In this document: positions 51,447 through 59,785 of the stretch, piece after piece
Layout: every line of letters begins with the position of its first letter
Numbering within the stretch: the first letter of the stretch is position 1
Source of the DNA: Leptolyngbya cf. ectocarpi LEGE 11479
GTDB taxonomy: Bacteria > Cyanobacteriota > Cyanobacteriia > Phormidesmidales > Phormidesmidaceae
Direction of reading: 5' to 3'
NCBI RefSeq assembly: GCF_015207065.1
Contig: NZ_JADEXP010000001.1
Span: 26,183 to 90,182 of the forward strand
Length of the DNA: 64,000 bases
Notes under the pieces: model-generated
The model's database searches: none
What the model saw: only the letters and a program-made list of their open reading frames with translations
Told to the model about the DNA's origin: nothing
Program-made: the position numbers and the translations under genes

Positions 51447-51889
51447 GAAATCATTCCCAGAATCAAACTAATTGCCATCCATGGCAAACGCATAAGCTAT
51501 CAGCAGGCGTAGATCTGAACGTTGAATTAAATCGATTGTGTAAAAGTAAAAACGAAGCTTTTCTAGCTTTTCTAAAAAGGTATGTAATGTGTGTTACAGG
51601 GAATTTATTAATTTTCCTATCTCTTACTAATATATCAGATATGCAATGAGACCAGGCTAGAAACAGGAAGAAGTATTGATTAAGTTACTAGCTTTATAGT
51701 CTTTACTTGCTTAAATGAAGCCAACACTTATGTGATTCTTTGCTGCCAAATAGTTTTTGAAACCTATATATAGGACAGATGTACACGTTGCAGCAGCATT
51801 TTCTTAAGCTACTTACAATGTTCTAAAAAGCGAAAAAGGGGCAGTTTCTTAGTCGTATTTTTGAACAGTCTTACAAAAGAGTAGCAATT

Positions 51890-51958
51890 GGCCAAAAATT
51901 GTCTTTATATGGACATTTTTTGGCCTCAAGACAGAGACTTAATTATCTCTGTCTTGAG
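51890..51958. repeat. two back-to-back hairpins (candidate small RNA or attenuator)
   Basis: Hairpin 1 pairs 51890-51903 with 51912-51925 (14 bp, one mismatch, 8-nt loop). Hairpin 2 pairs 51925-51937 with 51946-51958 (13 bp, perfect, 8-nt loop). They share a boundary base. No gene overlaps them. Confidence 0.7.
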
Positions 51959-52068
51959 ATAATTAAATTTCGCTCAGGGGCTAATCATGTCATTTCTCTA
52001 TTTCATACCTCTATAATGATATTGCTACGGTCAAGTAATTTTAGGATCAGCAATTTCACTTAGTTAAA

Positions 52069-52130
52069 CCACGTCCAGGTTGAAAACTGTAGTAATTTCC
52101 TCTATGGAAAAACGCCTGGTCTGGACGTGG
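52069..52130 (-). terminator. dyad downstream of nblB
   Basis: A perfect 10-bp inverted repeat (52069-52078 with 52121-52130) spans a 42-nt loop, about 27 bp past the nblB stop on its own strand. On the minus strand a TTTAA stretch follows the second arm. It could be the end of the nblB transcript or a processing structure. Confidence 0.45.
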
Positions 52131-52156
52131 ACAAGGGTTGACAACACCGAGTGCGC

Positions 52157-52831
52157 TTAGTTATTTAGGTAGTAGTTCGCCGCGTCGGCAACTATCTCTG
52201 AATCATCCTTGGCCAGTGTCGTCAGCACAGGCAACACAACCTCTGCCTGAGGAGTTTTCAGATAATTGCTCAGGGCTTGGGCCAGGCGATGGCGCACCTG
52301 CCAGTCTTCATTACTAGCAAAAGGTAGCAACAACGATACGCCCCGAGGATCTTTGAGCTCTCCCATAGCCCCAACAGCCGTGAGAGCAACTAGGTTATTT
52401 TCAGACTTGAGTGCCTGCTCTAAAAGGTTAAACCCTTCCTTCACACCCAGCTCTCCTAAACAAGCAACAATACTCATTTGAACAATCCATTCCGAGGTGT
52501 TGTTGTAGGCCGTTGCTAGATCATCGTAGGCGTCTACAAGTTTGAGCGCACCAATGGAGTCTGCCGCCGCCGCTTGTACATCGGCTTCTGGGTCGTGATA
52601 GAGCGCTCCTCTGAGAACAGTTAGCGATGTCTCTTTATCTTGCATTCCCAGAGAAGACATCTGACTAATGGCAGCATAGCGAACCCGAGAACTGTCATCG
52701 TTAATGACTGTTTGAATCAGCTCAAATGCCTGAGCAGGTTCAATTTCACGCAATAGGTTAATAGCTCTCAGCCGCTGTCCTAGATCTTCAGACGAGAGCT
52801 GCTGTTTGATTTGCTCGAGAGAGATTGCCAT
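52157..52831 (-). CDS. nblB: HEAT-repeat phycobilisome degradation protein, NblB-like
   Basis: NblB helps dismantle phycobilisomes, probably by assisting chromophore release, under nutrient stress. The 224-residue protein is built of HEAT/PBS-lyase-like repeats: LRAINLLREIEPAQAFELIQ, VRYAAISQMSSLG, VQAAAADSIGALK and VALTAVGAMGELKDPRG, followed by DWQVRHRLAQAL. Length and order match NblB as I recall it. CpcE/F-type bilin lyases share the fold but are usually longer or placed near cpc genes. It is 36 bp downstream of the CBS gene on the same strand, so the two may form one operon. Confidence 0.82.
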   Translation of the reverse strand: MAISLEQIKQQLSSEDLGQRLRAINLLREIEPAQAFELIQTVINDDSSRVRYAAISQMSSLGMQDKETSLTVLRGALYHDPEADVQAAAADSIGALKLVDAYDDLATAYNNTSEWIVQMSIVACLGELGVKEGFNLLEQALKSENNLVALTAVGAMGELKDPRGVSLLLPFASNEDWQVRHRLAQALSNYLKTPQAEVVLPVLTTLAKDDSEIVADAANYYLNN

Positions 52832-52867
52832 AGTCTAAAAAAGGTGATGCAACAAGTACGGGATAGC

Positions 52868-53371
52868 TCAGGTATATTGCTGTGCTAGTTCTCGCACAAT
52901 ATCACCACGGGTCAGAATGCCAATGACGTGTCTGTTATCGTCTACTACCAGCAATCGACGAATTTGTTTGTCATGCATGAGTTGAGCAGCCCGCTGGAGA
53001 TCATCGTCAGCCTGCACCAGGGTCACCTTATGGGACATGACATCAGCAACGGTCTGCCCCAGAGCCTTATGAAGTTCCTGATTATAGCGAGCGGGATTAG
53101 TCAGATAAACCACACTATCTAAGAGCATCACATAGGCAGGTAGTGACGCGCCGCTAACCTGCCACATTAGGTCAGTTTCAGAAATCTCACCAACGGCTTC
53201 CCCTGCCTTGTCTACCACAGGTAAACCACTGATGCGATGGGTGGCCAGCAGTTGTACAGCATCCTTGAGCGGCATGTCAGGGGTAACTGTCAAAGGCGGT
53301 GCTGTCATCATCTCACCAACAGTTTTAGTCGCCGTTGTCTTTAAGACTGTTTTACGGGTCATAGGGCGCAT
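52868..53371 (-). CDS. CBS-domain protein
   Basis: The 167-residue protein contains a pair of CBS domains (a Bateman module). The first is TVGEMMTAPPLTVTPDMPLKDAVQLLATHRISGLPVVDKAG, with ISETDLMWQ closing it. The second is TVADVMSHKVTLVQADDDLQRAAQLMHDKQIRRLLVVDD, closing with GILTRGDIV. Between them lies the insertion PAYVMLLDSVVYLTNPARYNQELH, typical of the cyanobacterial/plant single-module proteins that bind adenine nucleotides and regulate partners such as thioredoxins. It lies 36 bp upstream of nblB and probably shares its transcript. Confidence 0.9.
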   Translation of the reverse strand: MRPMTRKTVLKTTATKTVGEMMTAPPLTVTPDMPLKDAVQLLATHRISGLPVVDKAGEAVGEISETDLMWQVSGASLPAYVMLLDSVVYLTNPARYNQELHKALGQTVADVMSHKVTLVQADDDLQRAAQLMHDKQIRRLLVVDDNRHVIGILTRGDIVRELAQQYT

Positions 53372-53619
53372 AGGATAGGGACTGCGTACCTATCCATTGT
53401 AGAAACGCTTTCTAGGGAAAACACGGCTGGTTCAAAGGTCGTTACATAGGGTTATATATTCACAACGAAATAATCTATACCGCTTTAATTGAAACAGGTG
53501 TTGCTAGTTCACAGTGGTATCACAGTACAAATTGCGTCTTATGGCTACGGCTTTTTGGCCGACTGTAGCTGTCTAGAGATCTGTTTATATGCTTAAGTTC
53601 GTCCATCTTGTTACTCGGT

Positions 53620-53636
53620 CCATGGCGTTGCCATGG
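53620..53636 (+). promoter_or_regulatory. hairpin covering the MFS start codon
   Basis: A perfect 7-bp inverted repeat (ccatggc at 53620-53626 and gccatgg at 53630-53636) has a 3-nt loop. The ATG at 53633 lies in the second arm, so folding would hide the start codon. Confidence 0.6.
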
Positions 53637-55039
53637 TAAAGAGCCTCCCAGCAGACAGCCCCTCAATCGATTCTCAGACATCCTTTTCTCCAGTATCGTC
53701 TTCTCCAGTATCGTCATCCCAGCCGCCAGTCAGTATGGCGGGGCTGTGGAATATGAGCTTTGGCTTCCTCGGCATTCAGTTTGGCTGGGGATTGCAAATG
53801 GCTAATGGCAGCGCCATTTTTGAATCGTTGGGGGCCAATCCTCACCAGCTGCCCCTGTTATGGCTCGCAGCTCCTATGAGTGGGCTGTTGATACAGCCAG
53901 TGGTGGGATATTGGAGCGATCGCACCTGTACACCCCTAGGACGACGGCGACCGTTTTTCTTGGTGGGGGCGTTGCTCAGCTCGGTGGCCCTGGTATTCCT
54001 CCCCAATGCTTCGAACCTATGGATAGCGGCGGGTCTACTGTGGCTGTTAGATGCCTCAGCTAATGTCAGCATGACGCCGTTTCGGTCATTTGTGGCGGAT
54101 TTGGTCCCAGCACAGCAGCAAACCCAGGGGTTTATTGTCCAGAGTTTACTCTGTGGATTGGGGGCAGTGCTGGCATCAGCGATGCCTTGGGTGATCGCCC
54201 ATCTGAGTGTACTCACCACGACTCCAGAGACGGATAGCTTGATCGCTATGGGAGGTGTCCCCCTGTCTATTAAGTTGTCGTTTTATCTGGGGGCAGCGGT
54301 ATTTCTAGGTACGGTAATTTGGACGGTGATCACGACGCCAGAGCCTGCTGATAGTGAACCATTGCCAGTGTCTGACGAGGGTATGGTGCGGCAAATTTGG
54401 GATGCGATCGCAACGATGCCCCCCATCATGCGGCATCTAGCCTGGGTCCAGTGCTTTAGCTGGCTGGGCATATTCTGCATGTTTCTATATTTTCCTCCGG
54501 CCATTGCCCACCATATTTTTGGCGCTATCCCCGGTACCCCGCTCTATGCCAAGAGCATTGAATGGTCCGGGCTGTGTCTGGCTGTGGACAACCTGGTGTG
54601 TTGTGTAGCGGCCCTTGGCATTTATGTCGTGGTGGCACGTCTGGGGGAACGATACACCCATAGCCTCAGCCTACTCTGTGGTGCGGCGGGTCTTGTCTCC
54701 ATTGGTTGGATTCATCAGCCGGGGTTATTGTTATTGCCCATGGTGGGGGTGGGAATTGCGATCGCTAGCATGCATTCTTTACCCTATGCGCTGTTGGCAA
54801 GATCAGTCCCAGCCGGCCAAAACTGTCTCTATATGGGCATTTTCAACTGTTTTATTGTGCTGCCGGAGATCGTGGCCGCATTGGGACTGGGCTGGGTGAT
54901 GGACTATGTGGGTTGCGATCGCATCAGCATCGTCGTTTTAGGCGGATTCTCCATGGCCATTGCCGCCTTACTGGCTCAGGGAATTCCTGACCAAACGGCA
55001 CCAGGTGAGCAATGCCCAACCTCCACCCGTACGGCATAG
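53633..55039 (+). CDS. MFS transporter, GPH/SLC45-like sugar-cation symporter type
   Basis: A 468-residue 12-helix carrier of the major facilitator superfamily. The N-terminal half contains the family stretch NMSFGFLGIQFGWGLQMANG and the loop motif GYWSDRTCTPLGRRRPFFL between helices 2 and 3, as in the sucrose-transporter-like / SLC45 group. The second half begins near MRHLAWVQCFSWLGIFCMF. A polar Ser/Pro-rich N-terminal tail precedes helix 1 and is partly made of a 15-bp tandem duplication. It probably transports a sugar or related osmolyte. The substrate is unknown. The start codon is inside a hairpin. An internal ATG at 53735 exists but would shorten the usual N-terminus. Confidence 0.87.
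   Translation: MVKSLPADSPSIDSQTSFSPVSSSPVSSSQPPVSMAGLWNMSFGFLGIQFGWGLQMANGSAIFESLGANPHQLPLLWLAAPMSGLLIQPVVGYWSDRTCTPLGRRRPFFLVGALLSSVALVFLPNASNLWIAAGLLWLLDASANVSMTPFRSFVADLVPAQQQTQGFIVQSLLCGLGAVLASAMPWVIAHLSVLTTTPETDSLIAMGGVPLSIKLSFYLGAAVFLGTVIWTVITTPEPADSEPLPVSDEGMVRQIWDAIATMPPIMRHLAWVQCFSWLGIFCMFLYFPPAIAHHIFGAIPGTPLYAKSIEWSGLCLAVDNLVCCVAALGIYVVVARLGERYTHSLSLLCGAAGLVSIGWIHQPGLLLLPMVGVGIAIASMHSLPYALLARSVPAGQNCLYMGIFNCFIVLPEIVAALGLGWVMDYVGCDRISIVVLGGFSMAIAALLAQGIPDQTAPGEQCPTSTRTA
53686..53715 (+). repeat. 15-bp tandem duplication in the MFS gene
   Basis: ttctccagtatcgtc occurs twice, head to tail and perfect, encoding two consecutive copies of a Ser/Pro/Val-rich 5-residue unit in the unstructured N-terminal tail. 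Confidence 0.9.
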
Positions 55040-55045
55040 CGTCTA

Positions 55046-56098
55046 CTAACTCTTTAAGAACGCCACCAGCTCCTCTAACTTATCCCAGGCAGCTCCGCTG
55101 GCAATAATCTCTTTCGCCTGGATCACCCCGTAGGACCAGGCTTCCTCCACCGTATCGCCGATGACTGAACCACCCACCTGTAAAGCCAAGGCCGCATTCA
55201 AGGCCACTGCATCTTGCTGTGCCTGCGTCCCTTTCCCCTGGAGAACATTGCGCAGAATGGTCATATTTTCCTCTAGCTCACCGCCGCGTAGGGCCGATAC
55301 ATTGGCCTTGGCCAGTCCTAAGCTTTGAGGATCGATCACTCTAGTGGAAACGTGACCGTTGGACAATACGGCCACATCGGTTTTGTCACCCAGACCTGCT
55401 TCATCCAAACCTTCTCGTCCGTGAAGCACAACCGCTTGCCCCATACCCAGCTGGTTGAGCGCTGCCGCCATCGTAGAAATAACCGCAGGGTCAAATACAC
55501 CAATCACCTGACCAGTGGGCCGTAACGGATTGACTAAAGGACCCAGTAAATTAAACACAGTCCGAATTTTCAATGTGCCACGAATAGGCGCTACAGCCTT
55601 CATGGCTGGATGCCAGCCACGGGCAAACAGAAACGTAACACCGACTTCTTTGACAGCGGCCTTAGCCTTTCCGGGAGGCGCATTCAGGTCCACCCCCAGC
55701 CCTTCTAGTACATCGGCAGAGCCCACTTTGCTAGATGCCGAACGGTTACCATGCTTAACGACGGGGATACCTGCCGCTGCAGCCACAAACGTCACGGCGG
55801 TGGAAATATTAAATGTAGAAGCACCATCACCGCCCGTACCGCAGGTATCGATCCGGGGTGTGGGCAAGGATGCGTCAGCCTGCATGCCGCCCAGGGACTG
55901 CCCCTGCAATACTCGGGCCATACCGGCTAGCTCATCGGCGGAGAATCCCTTTGCTTGTAAAGCCGCCAAAATCGCCCCAGACATAATTGGATCAATCGAT
56001 TCTGTCAGCCAGCCCTGCATCAGCGATTCAGCCTGATCGATTGAGAGGGACTGCTTATCGATGAGCTGCTGTAGCAGGCTAGACCAGTTGGTTGTCAT
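55046..56098 (-). CDS. trpD: anthranilate phosphoribosyltransferase
   Basis: TrpD transfers the phosphoribosyl group of PRPP to anthranilate, the second step of tryptophan synthesis. The 350-residue protein has the N-terminal helical part ([13 protein letters not shown]), the PRPP loop [16 protein letters not shown] (about residues 85-100) and [22 protein letters not shown] (about 113-134), where Lys and Asn contact anthranilate. [20 protein letters not shown] and the D/E metal motif [11 protein letters not shown] follow. All are intact. It stands alone with no other trp gene nearby, the usual dispersed cyanobacterial arrangement. It converges on the MFS gene, with 6 bp between stops. Confidence 0.96.
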   Translation of the reverse strand: MTTNWSSLLQQLIDKQSLSIDQAESLMQGWLTESIDPIMSGAILAALQAKGFSADELAGMARVLQGQSLGGMQADASLPTPRIDTCGTGGDGASTFNISTAVTFVAAAAGIPVVKHGNRSASSKVGSADVLEGLGVDLNAPPGKAKAAVKEVGVTFLFARGWHPAMKAVAPIRGTLKIRTVFNLLGPLVNPLRPTGQVIGVFDPAVISTMAAALNQLGMGQAVVLHGREGLDEAGLGDKTDVAVLSNGHVSTRVIDPQSLGLAKANVSALRGGELEENMTILRNVLQGKGTQAQQDAVALNAALALQVGGSVIGDTVEEAWSYGVIQAKEIIASGAAWDKLEELVAFLKS

Positions 56099-56209
56099 TG
56101 CTGTAGGGCGTTTACGACTTCAATCAATAAGCTACTACACAAGGAAATCAAAAGACGCTTGTGTAGGGCAAATTTAAGAAAGGAGTCAGAGAGTGAGGCC
56201 AGCCTTAAA

Positions 56210-56235
56210 GTTAGGTTTGCGATCGCAAACCTAAC
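56210..56235. repeat. 26-bp perfect palindrome centred on HIP1
   Basis: gttaggtttgc, then gatcgc, then the mirror arm form an uninterrupted 26-bp palindrome whose centre is GCGATCGC. It lies between DUF4340 (stop at 56336) and trpD (start at 56098), both on the minus strand. With a TTTAAGG stretch on the minus strand it could be a transcript end, or it could be a chromosome-organisation element. Confidence 0.8.
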
Positions 56236-56335
56236 CAACTATCACTACGGCAATCGGTCAGAGGACGATGTTGTCAAACAAGTCTAAACGCAAATCTAAA
56301 CAGTATTTCTTTTTGTGCCTGATGGGAACAGCTTG

Positions 56336-57055
56336 CTATTCCGAGACATCTTCAGAAGATTCTTCAGTCTGTTCATCTGCCTCGCTATTGTCAGGTGCTT
56401 CCTCTTCACTATCAGATGGTTCCTCTTCACTGTCCGGAGTCGACTGAAGCTCTTCTTCAGCAGACTCCTCTTCCGGGGCCGGAGCCGCCTGGGGCTCTTC
56501 TTCAGCAGACTCCTCTTCTTCCGGCTGGAGAATCCATTCTTCCAGCGGACGCTCCAGACCGGTGGATAGGCTGTTGGGCATCAGATACACATCCACTGAC
56601 TCTGTGTCTGTGGACTCGTCTACCGTCATGGTGTAGAGCGAGGTGCCACTAAAGTCTTCACCGCCAACAGCCAGGGTATACTCCTCTTCACCAACGGTCA
56701 TGCTCACAACAGCATTAGGATCCCCTAAACCATAGTTATCAAGCTGGTCAGCTGTTGCAGTGATGGTTTCTGTAATGGTGTCGCTGGTAATGATATTGAG
56801 CAGAAACGCGATGGACGATGGATCGGCGGGTACGTCTTGCGGTTCTGTCATTTGCCAGGTGTCGTCAGCTTTAGCAAATGCGAGGGGAGTTTCTTCGCGG
56901 TCGATGCTAAACGTCGTGACATCGCCTTCGGTAAACTCATATAGGGTGTCACCACTTTCAGGCTGGGTATTTTTGGTGGTTTCGAAAATGGAGACGGCGG
57001 CTACGAGTGCGATCGCAACACCCAGCAACCCGACCGTACTACGATTAAGTTTCAT
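56336..57055 (-). CDS. DUF4340-type membrane-anchored protein with acidic tail
   Basis: The 239-residue protein starts with a membrane anchor (STVGLLGVAIALVAAVSIFE). The extracytoplasmic region (about 35-180) matches DUF4340, with DTLYEFTEGDVTTFSIDRE, LDNYGLGDPNAVVSMTV and SLYTMTVDES. The last about 60 residues are almost entirely Glu, Asp, Ser, Pro and Ala. DUF4340 proteins commonly accompany Gld-type ABC transporters, and here it is the last gene of that operon, 13 bp after GldG, with an aggggag ribosome site in the gap. The long acidic tail is not typical of the family and echoes the tails in GldG and the ATPase. Confidence 0.87.
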   Translation of the reverse strand: MKLNRSTVGLLGVAIALVAAVSIFETTKNTQPESGDTLYEFTEGDVTTFSIDREETPLAFAKADDTWQMTEPQDVPADPSSIAFLLNIITSDTITETITATADQLDNYGLGDPNAVVSMTVGEEEYTLAVGGEDFSGTSLYTMTVDESTDTESVDVYLMPNSLSTGLERPLEEWILQPEEEESAEEEPQAAPAPEEESAEEELQSTPDSEEEPSDSEEEAPDNSEADEQTEESSEDVSE

Positions 57056-57068
57056 CTTTTACACTCCC

Positions 57069-58835
57069 CTAACGACGACGGAACCAAGCAATGCCAGCCC
57101 CTATGACCCCAACCAGTGGAAACACTAGTAGGGCTAAAACACTGATCAAAATCTGTCGAGATACCGTCATGGTGATGCGACGGTTGGTAATCTCCTTAGG
57201 CCGGATTGACAGTGTGGAATCATCTAGATTGCTCAGCCAGGTAACGCTGTTAAGAAACACATCGCCATTAAGCTGCTGATCAAATAGCCCATCGGTGGCA
57301 AAGGTGGCATTACCAACAACCACTAGTCGAGCTTCTTTGACCGATTCGTCTGCATCTAAAGCATCGGAGTCACCAGACTCTTCTTCGTCAGCAGTCTCCC
57401 CGTCATCCTCATCTGATTGAGAGGCTTCCGAATCTAAGTTGTCGGAGTCTTCACTAGGCTCTTCGTCCTCAGCACTTTCGTCTGCTGGAGAGGTTTCTAC
57501 ATCAGGGCTTTCTTCATCAGATTCAGACTCTTCTGGAGCCGTAGTTTCATCTTCGGCTGTTTCCTGAGGTGAGTCTTCAATCTCCTTAGTCAAAACAACA
57601 CCAATGTTAAACGGTCCTTCTGGAGATTTTTCGGTATCAACATTCAGCTCTCCTGTCTCCGATAGGGATTCAGCAAAGCTTTGGGCATTGCTCAACAGCA
57701 GGGGAGTCGCTTCTACACCCTCCACTGGCTCTATGACGACAGGTCGGGCCAGCGGATAGAACGAACGGCCATTATTAAAGTCATCGGTAATGGGATGGGC
57801 TCCATAGGCGGTGACCAGCGGAGCTGCAGGGCCAAGGCCAACAATTTGACCCGTATTAGATGCATCGACAATCAGCCGCTCATCTAGGGTCACTCCCCAG
57901 TCTGTTAATAGGGTATCTAACTCAGGTTCTGTTTGTGGATCGACTAATAGAAGAATGCTGCCCCCCTCATTTAGGTAGGTTTTGAGGGCCTCTACTTCGG
58001 GGGCAAAAAAGGCCTGCTTGGGTCCGGCAATCACGACCGCATCGGCATCCTCCGGCACGGCAGCTGTTTGGTCCAGGCTTAGGGGCTCAATGGTAAAGCC
58101 GTCCGCTTCTAGGGCGGCAGCAGCCTGGGCATAGCCGGAGGTACTGCCATCGATCACAAACTCCTCATGGCCTTGGAGAAAGTAAACGACAGCGTTGCGA
58201 TCGCGACCGATCTGGGCAAGCTTATTGGTCAAATCCTGCTCGGTCAGCCCCTGCGCCCCTAATGCCTGCACAAAGAGCATATCCTCACCAGCAACGAGAT
58301 GAACTTCACGCCCTTCCCCACTAACGTTAAACTCACGGGCTGTGGCCGGGTCTTGAAACGGATTAATGTGCTCGTAGGTGAGGTTATCGTTAAACTTGCG
58401 ATAGCTCTCTAAGAGCTGTTTGTCATTAGGATTTAAGGAAGCGTCGAAAAGGACAACTTGGATCGGCTGCTGAAGATTTTTGACCACTGACTGAGATTCA
58501 GGCGCTAGGGTAAACAAGCCCCCCTCAGTCAAATCAATGCGTGGCGCGTACTGCACCGCTAAAAAGTTCACAACGCCCAGGATCAAAAGCACTGACAGTG
58601 TGGCCACAACCGCATTGGTGCCCGCCTGGGTAGACCGGCTTTGCCAAAAGCTACGGTAGCCAAAGCCTCCCAGCACCAAACTGATCAGGGTAAATACTAC
58701 ACCAATGGCCAACAGTACAATGGCTAGAACACTCCAGGCATCTACAAAGCCCGTGACCAAACCAGCTGTCGTCAAGGCTAACCCAGGCCATAGTAACCAG
58801 CGAAGATATTTACGATAGGTAGATAGCGCTTTCAT
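57069..58835 (-). CDS. GldG-type ABC transporter auxiliary membrane protein
   Basis: A protein of about 588 residues with two or three N-terminal membrane helices (WLLWPGLALTTAGLVTGFVD, AWSVLAIVLLAIGVVFTLIS, VVATLSVLLILGVVNFLAVQ). The large extracytoplasmic region follows (GGLFTLAPESQSVVKNLQQPI, DLTNKLAQIGRDRNAVVYFLQGHEEF) and a C-terminal anchor just before RRR. Such proteins work with GldA/GldF as an ABC system linked to gliding motility in Bacteroidota and of unknown role in cyanobacteria. An acidic Asp/Glu/Ser segment of about 95 residues (around 410-510) is inserted before the last conserved block. A start at 58964 is possible. I use ATG 58835 because it begins at the conserved MKALSTYRKYLRW. 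Confidence 0.88.
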   Translation of the reverse strand: MKALSTYRKYLRWLLWPGLALTTAGLVTGFVDAWSVLAIVLLAIGVVFTLISLVLGGFGYRSFWQSRSTQAGTNAVVATLSVLLILGVVNFLAVQYAPRIDLTEGGLFTLAPESQSVVKNLQQPIQVVLFDASLNPNDKQLLESYRKFNDNLTYEHINPFQDPATAREFNVSGEGREVHLVAGEDMLFVQALGAQGLTEQDLTNKLAQIGRDRNAVVYFLQGHEEFVIDGSTSGYAQAAAALEADGFTIEPLSLDQTAAVPEDADAVVIAGPKQAFFAPEVEALKTYLNEGGSILLLVDPQTEPELDTLLTDWGVTLDERLIVDASNTGQIVGLGPAAPLVTAYGAHPITDDFNNGRSFYPLARPVVIEPVEGVEATPLLLSNAQSFAESLSETGELNVDTEKSPEGPFNIGVVLTKEIEDSPQETAEDETTAPEESESDEESPDVETSPADESAEDEEPSEDSDNLDSEASQSDEDDGETADEEESGDSDALDADESVKEARLVVVGNATFATDGLFDQQLNGDVFLNSVTWLSNLDDSTLSIRPKEITNRRITMTVSRQILISVLALLVFPLVGVIGAGIAWFRRR

Positions 58836-58975
58836 AACGTGAGAGGTAGGACTAAGAGCAGAGGGAGCGGATTCTATAGCGGTTCCCGGTTGGGATGCGT
58901 GTAATTCGATGGTGTAGGGGAATGGGGAATGGGCTGTCTTCAACGTGTGTGGGAAACGCTGCATTCACCATTTGC

Positions 58976-59785
58976 TTAGTTTCTCTGAAACCTAAAAGCT
59001 TCGATGGATTGGGCGGTTAAAAACAGGCCTAGAACTGCGTAGGAGAGAAACAGAACCAGCCCGCTCAGATCAAAAACACCCTGAGTAAAGTCGTTGTAAT
59101 GCTTTAACAAGGAGAGATGGCTGACGGCATCACCTGCCGGTCCTGGCAGCCCACCGGCCACCCCTTCCAGAACGAACAGGACTAGCACTAGGGCAAATGT
59201 AAGAATCGCCGCTAGGACGCTACTTTCAGTCAGAGATGAGATAAACATACCGAGGGAAAGGACCCCCGCTGCCATCAGAATTAAACCAAGGTGCCCCAAA
59301 AATAAAAGTCGCAGATCAAAGGGTGGATCGGAGGAGCCAACGACAAATGATTCTAGGACCAATAGCGGCAGAACCATGGTGACAAAAAACGTGACGACAC
59401 CGAGCAATTTTCCCAAGGCAACGGCCCAGTTGGTAATGGGAGAGGTGGCCAACAGCTCCAGGGTGCCTTGCTTACGCTCGTCGGTGTATAGCCCCATGGA
59501 AAGGGCCGGCAACACAAACATGGCCAGAGACCCTAATAATCCCAAATAAAACTGGGTAAATTCATAGGGGAGGTCGAGGGGAGCGCTTTGCAGCCCCGCC
59601 TGGTCGGCAAAGGCCGACTGAGCCAACAGTCCCTGGGGACCAAAGACAAGAATAACCAATAAGAAGCCAGCTAAAAGCCAGAAAATAGTGGCAATGGCGT
59701 AGGCCAGGGGCGAAGCAAAATAGCTTTGTAGCTCCCGACGGTAGATGGCCAGGATATTGCTAATGACGGTGACAATACTATTCAT
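58976..59785 (-). CDS. GldF-type ABC-2 transporter permease
   Basis: A 269-residue inner-membrane protein with about six helices (SPLAYAIATIFWLLAGFLLVIL near the start, GDAVSHLSLLKHY and LVLFLSYAVLGLFLT near the end). It opens with IYRRELQSYFASPLAY, characteristic of GldF/NosY-type ABC-2 permeases. GLYTDERKQGTLELLATSPIT is the conserved cytoplasmic coupling region. It overlaps the ATPase gene by 8 bp and precedes GldG by 140 bp, so it is the second gene of a four-gene unit. Confidence 0.92.
   Translation of the reverse strand: MNSIVTVISNILAIYRRELQSYFASPLAYAIATIFWLLAGFLLVILVFGPQGLLAQSAFADQAGLQSAPLDLPYEFTQFYLGLLGSLAMFVLPALSMGLYTDERKQGTLELLATSPITNWAVALGKLLGVVTFFVTMVLPLLVLESFVVGSSDPPFDLRLLFLGHLGLILMAAGVLSLGMFISSLTESSVLAAILTFALVLVLFVLEGVAGGLPGPAGDAVSHLSLLKHYNDFTQGVFDLSGLVLFLSYAVLGLFLTAQSIEAFRFQRN

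Larger units (their letters stand above)
51447..52156. other. 710-bp intergenic region with several hairpins
   Basis: This is the second longest gap in the window, between two minus-strand genes. It is AT-rich. It contains two adjacent hairpins at 51890-51925 and 51925-51958 and a further dyad at 52069-52130. The rest, about 51447-51889, shows nothing recognisable. A small RNA encoded here is a fair possibility. Confidence 0.5.
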
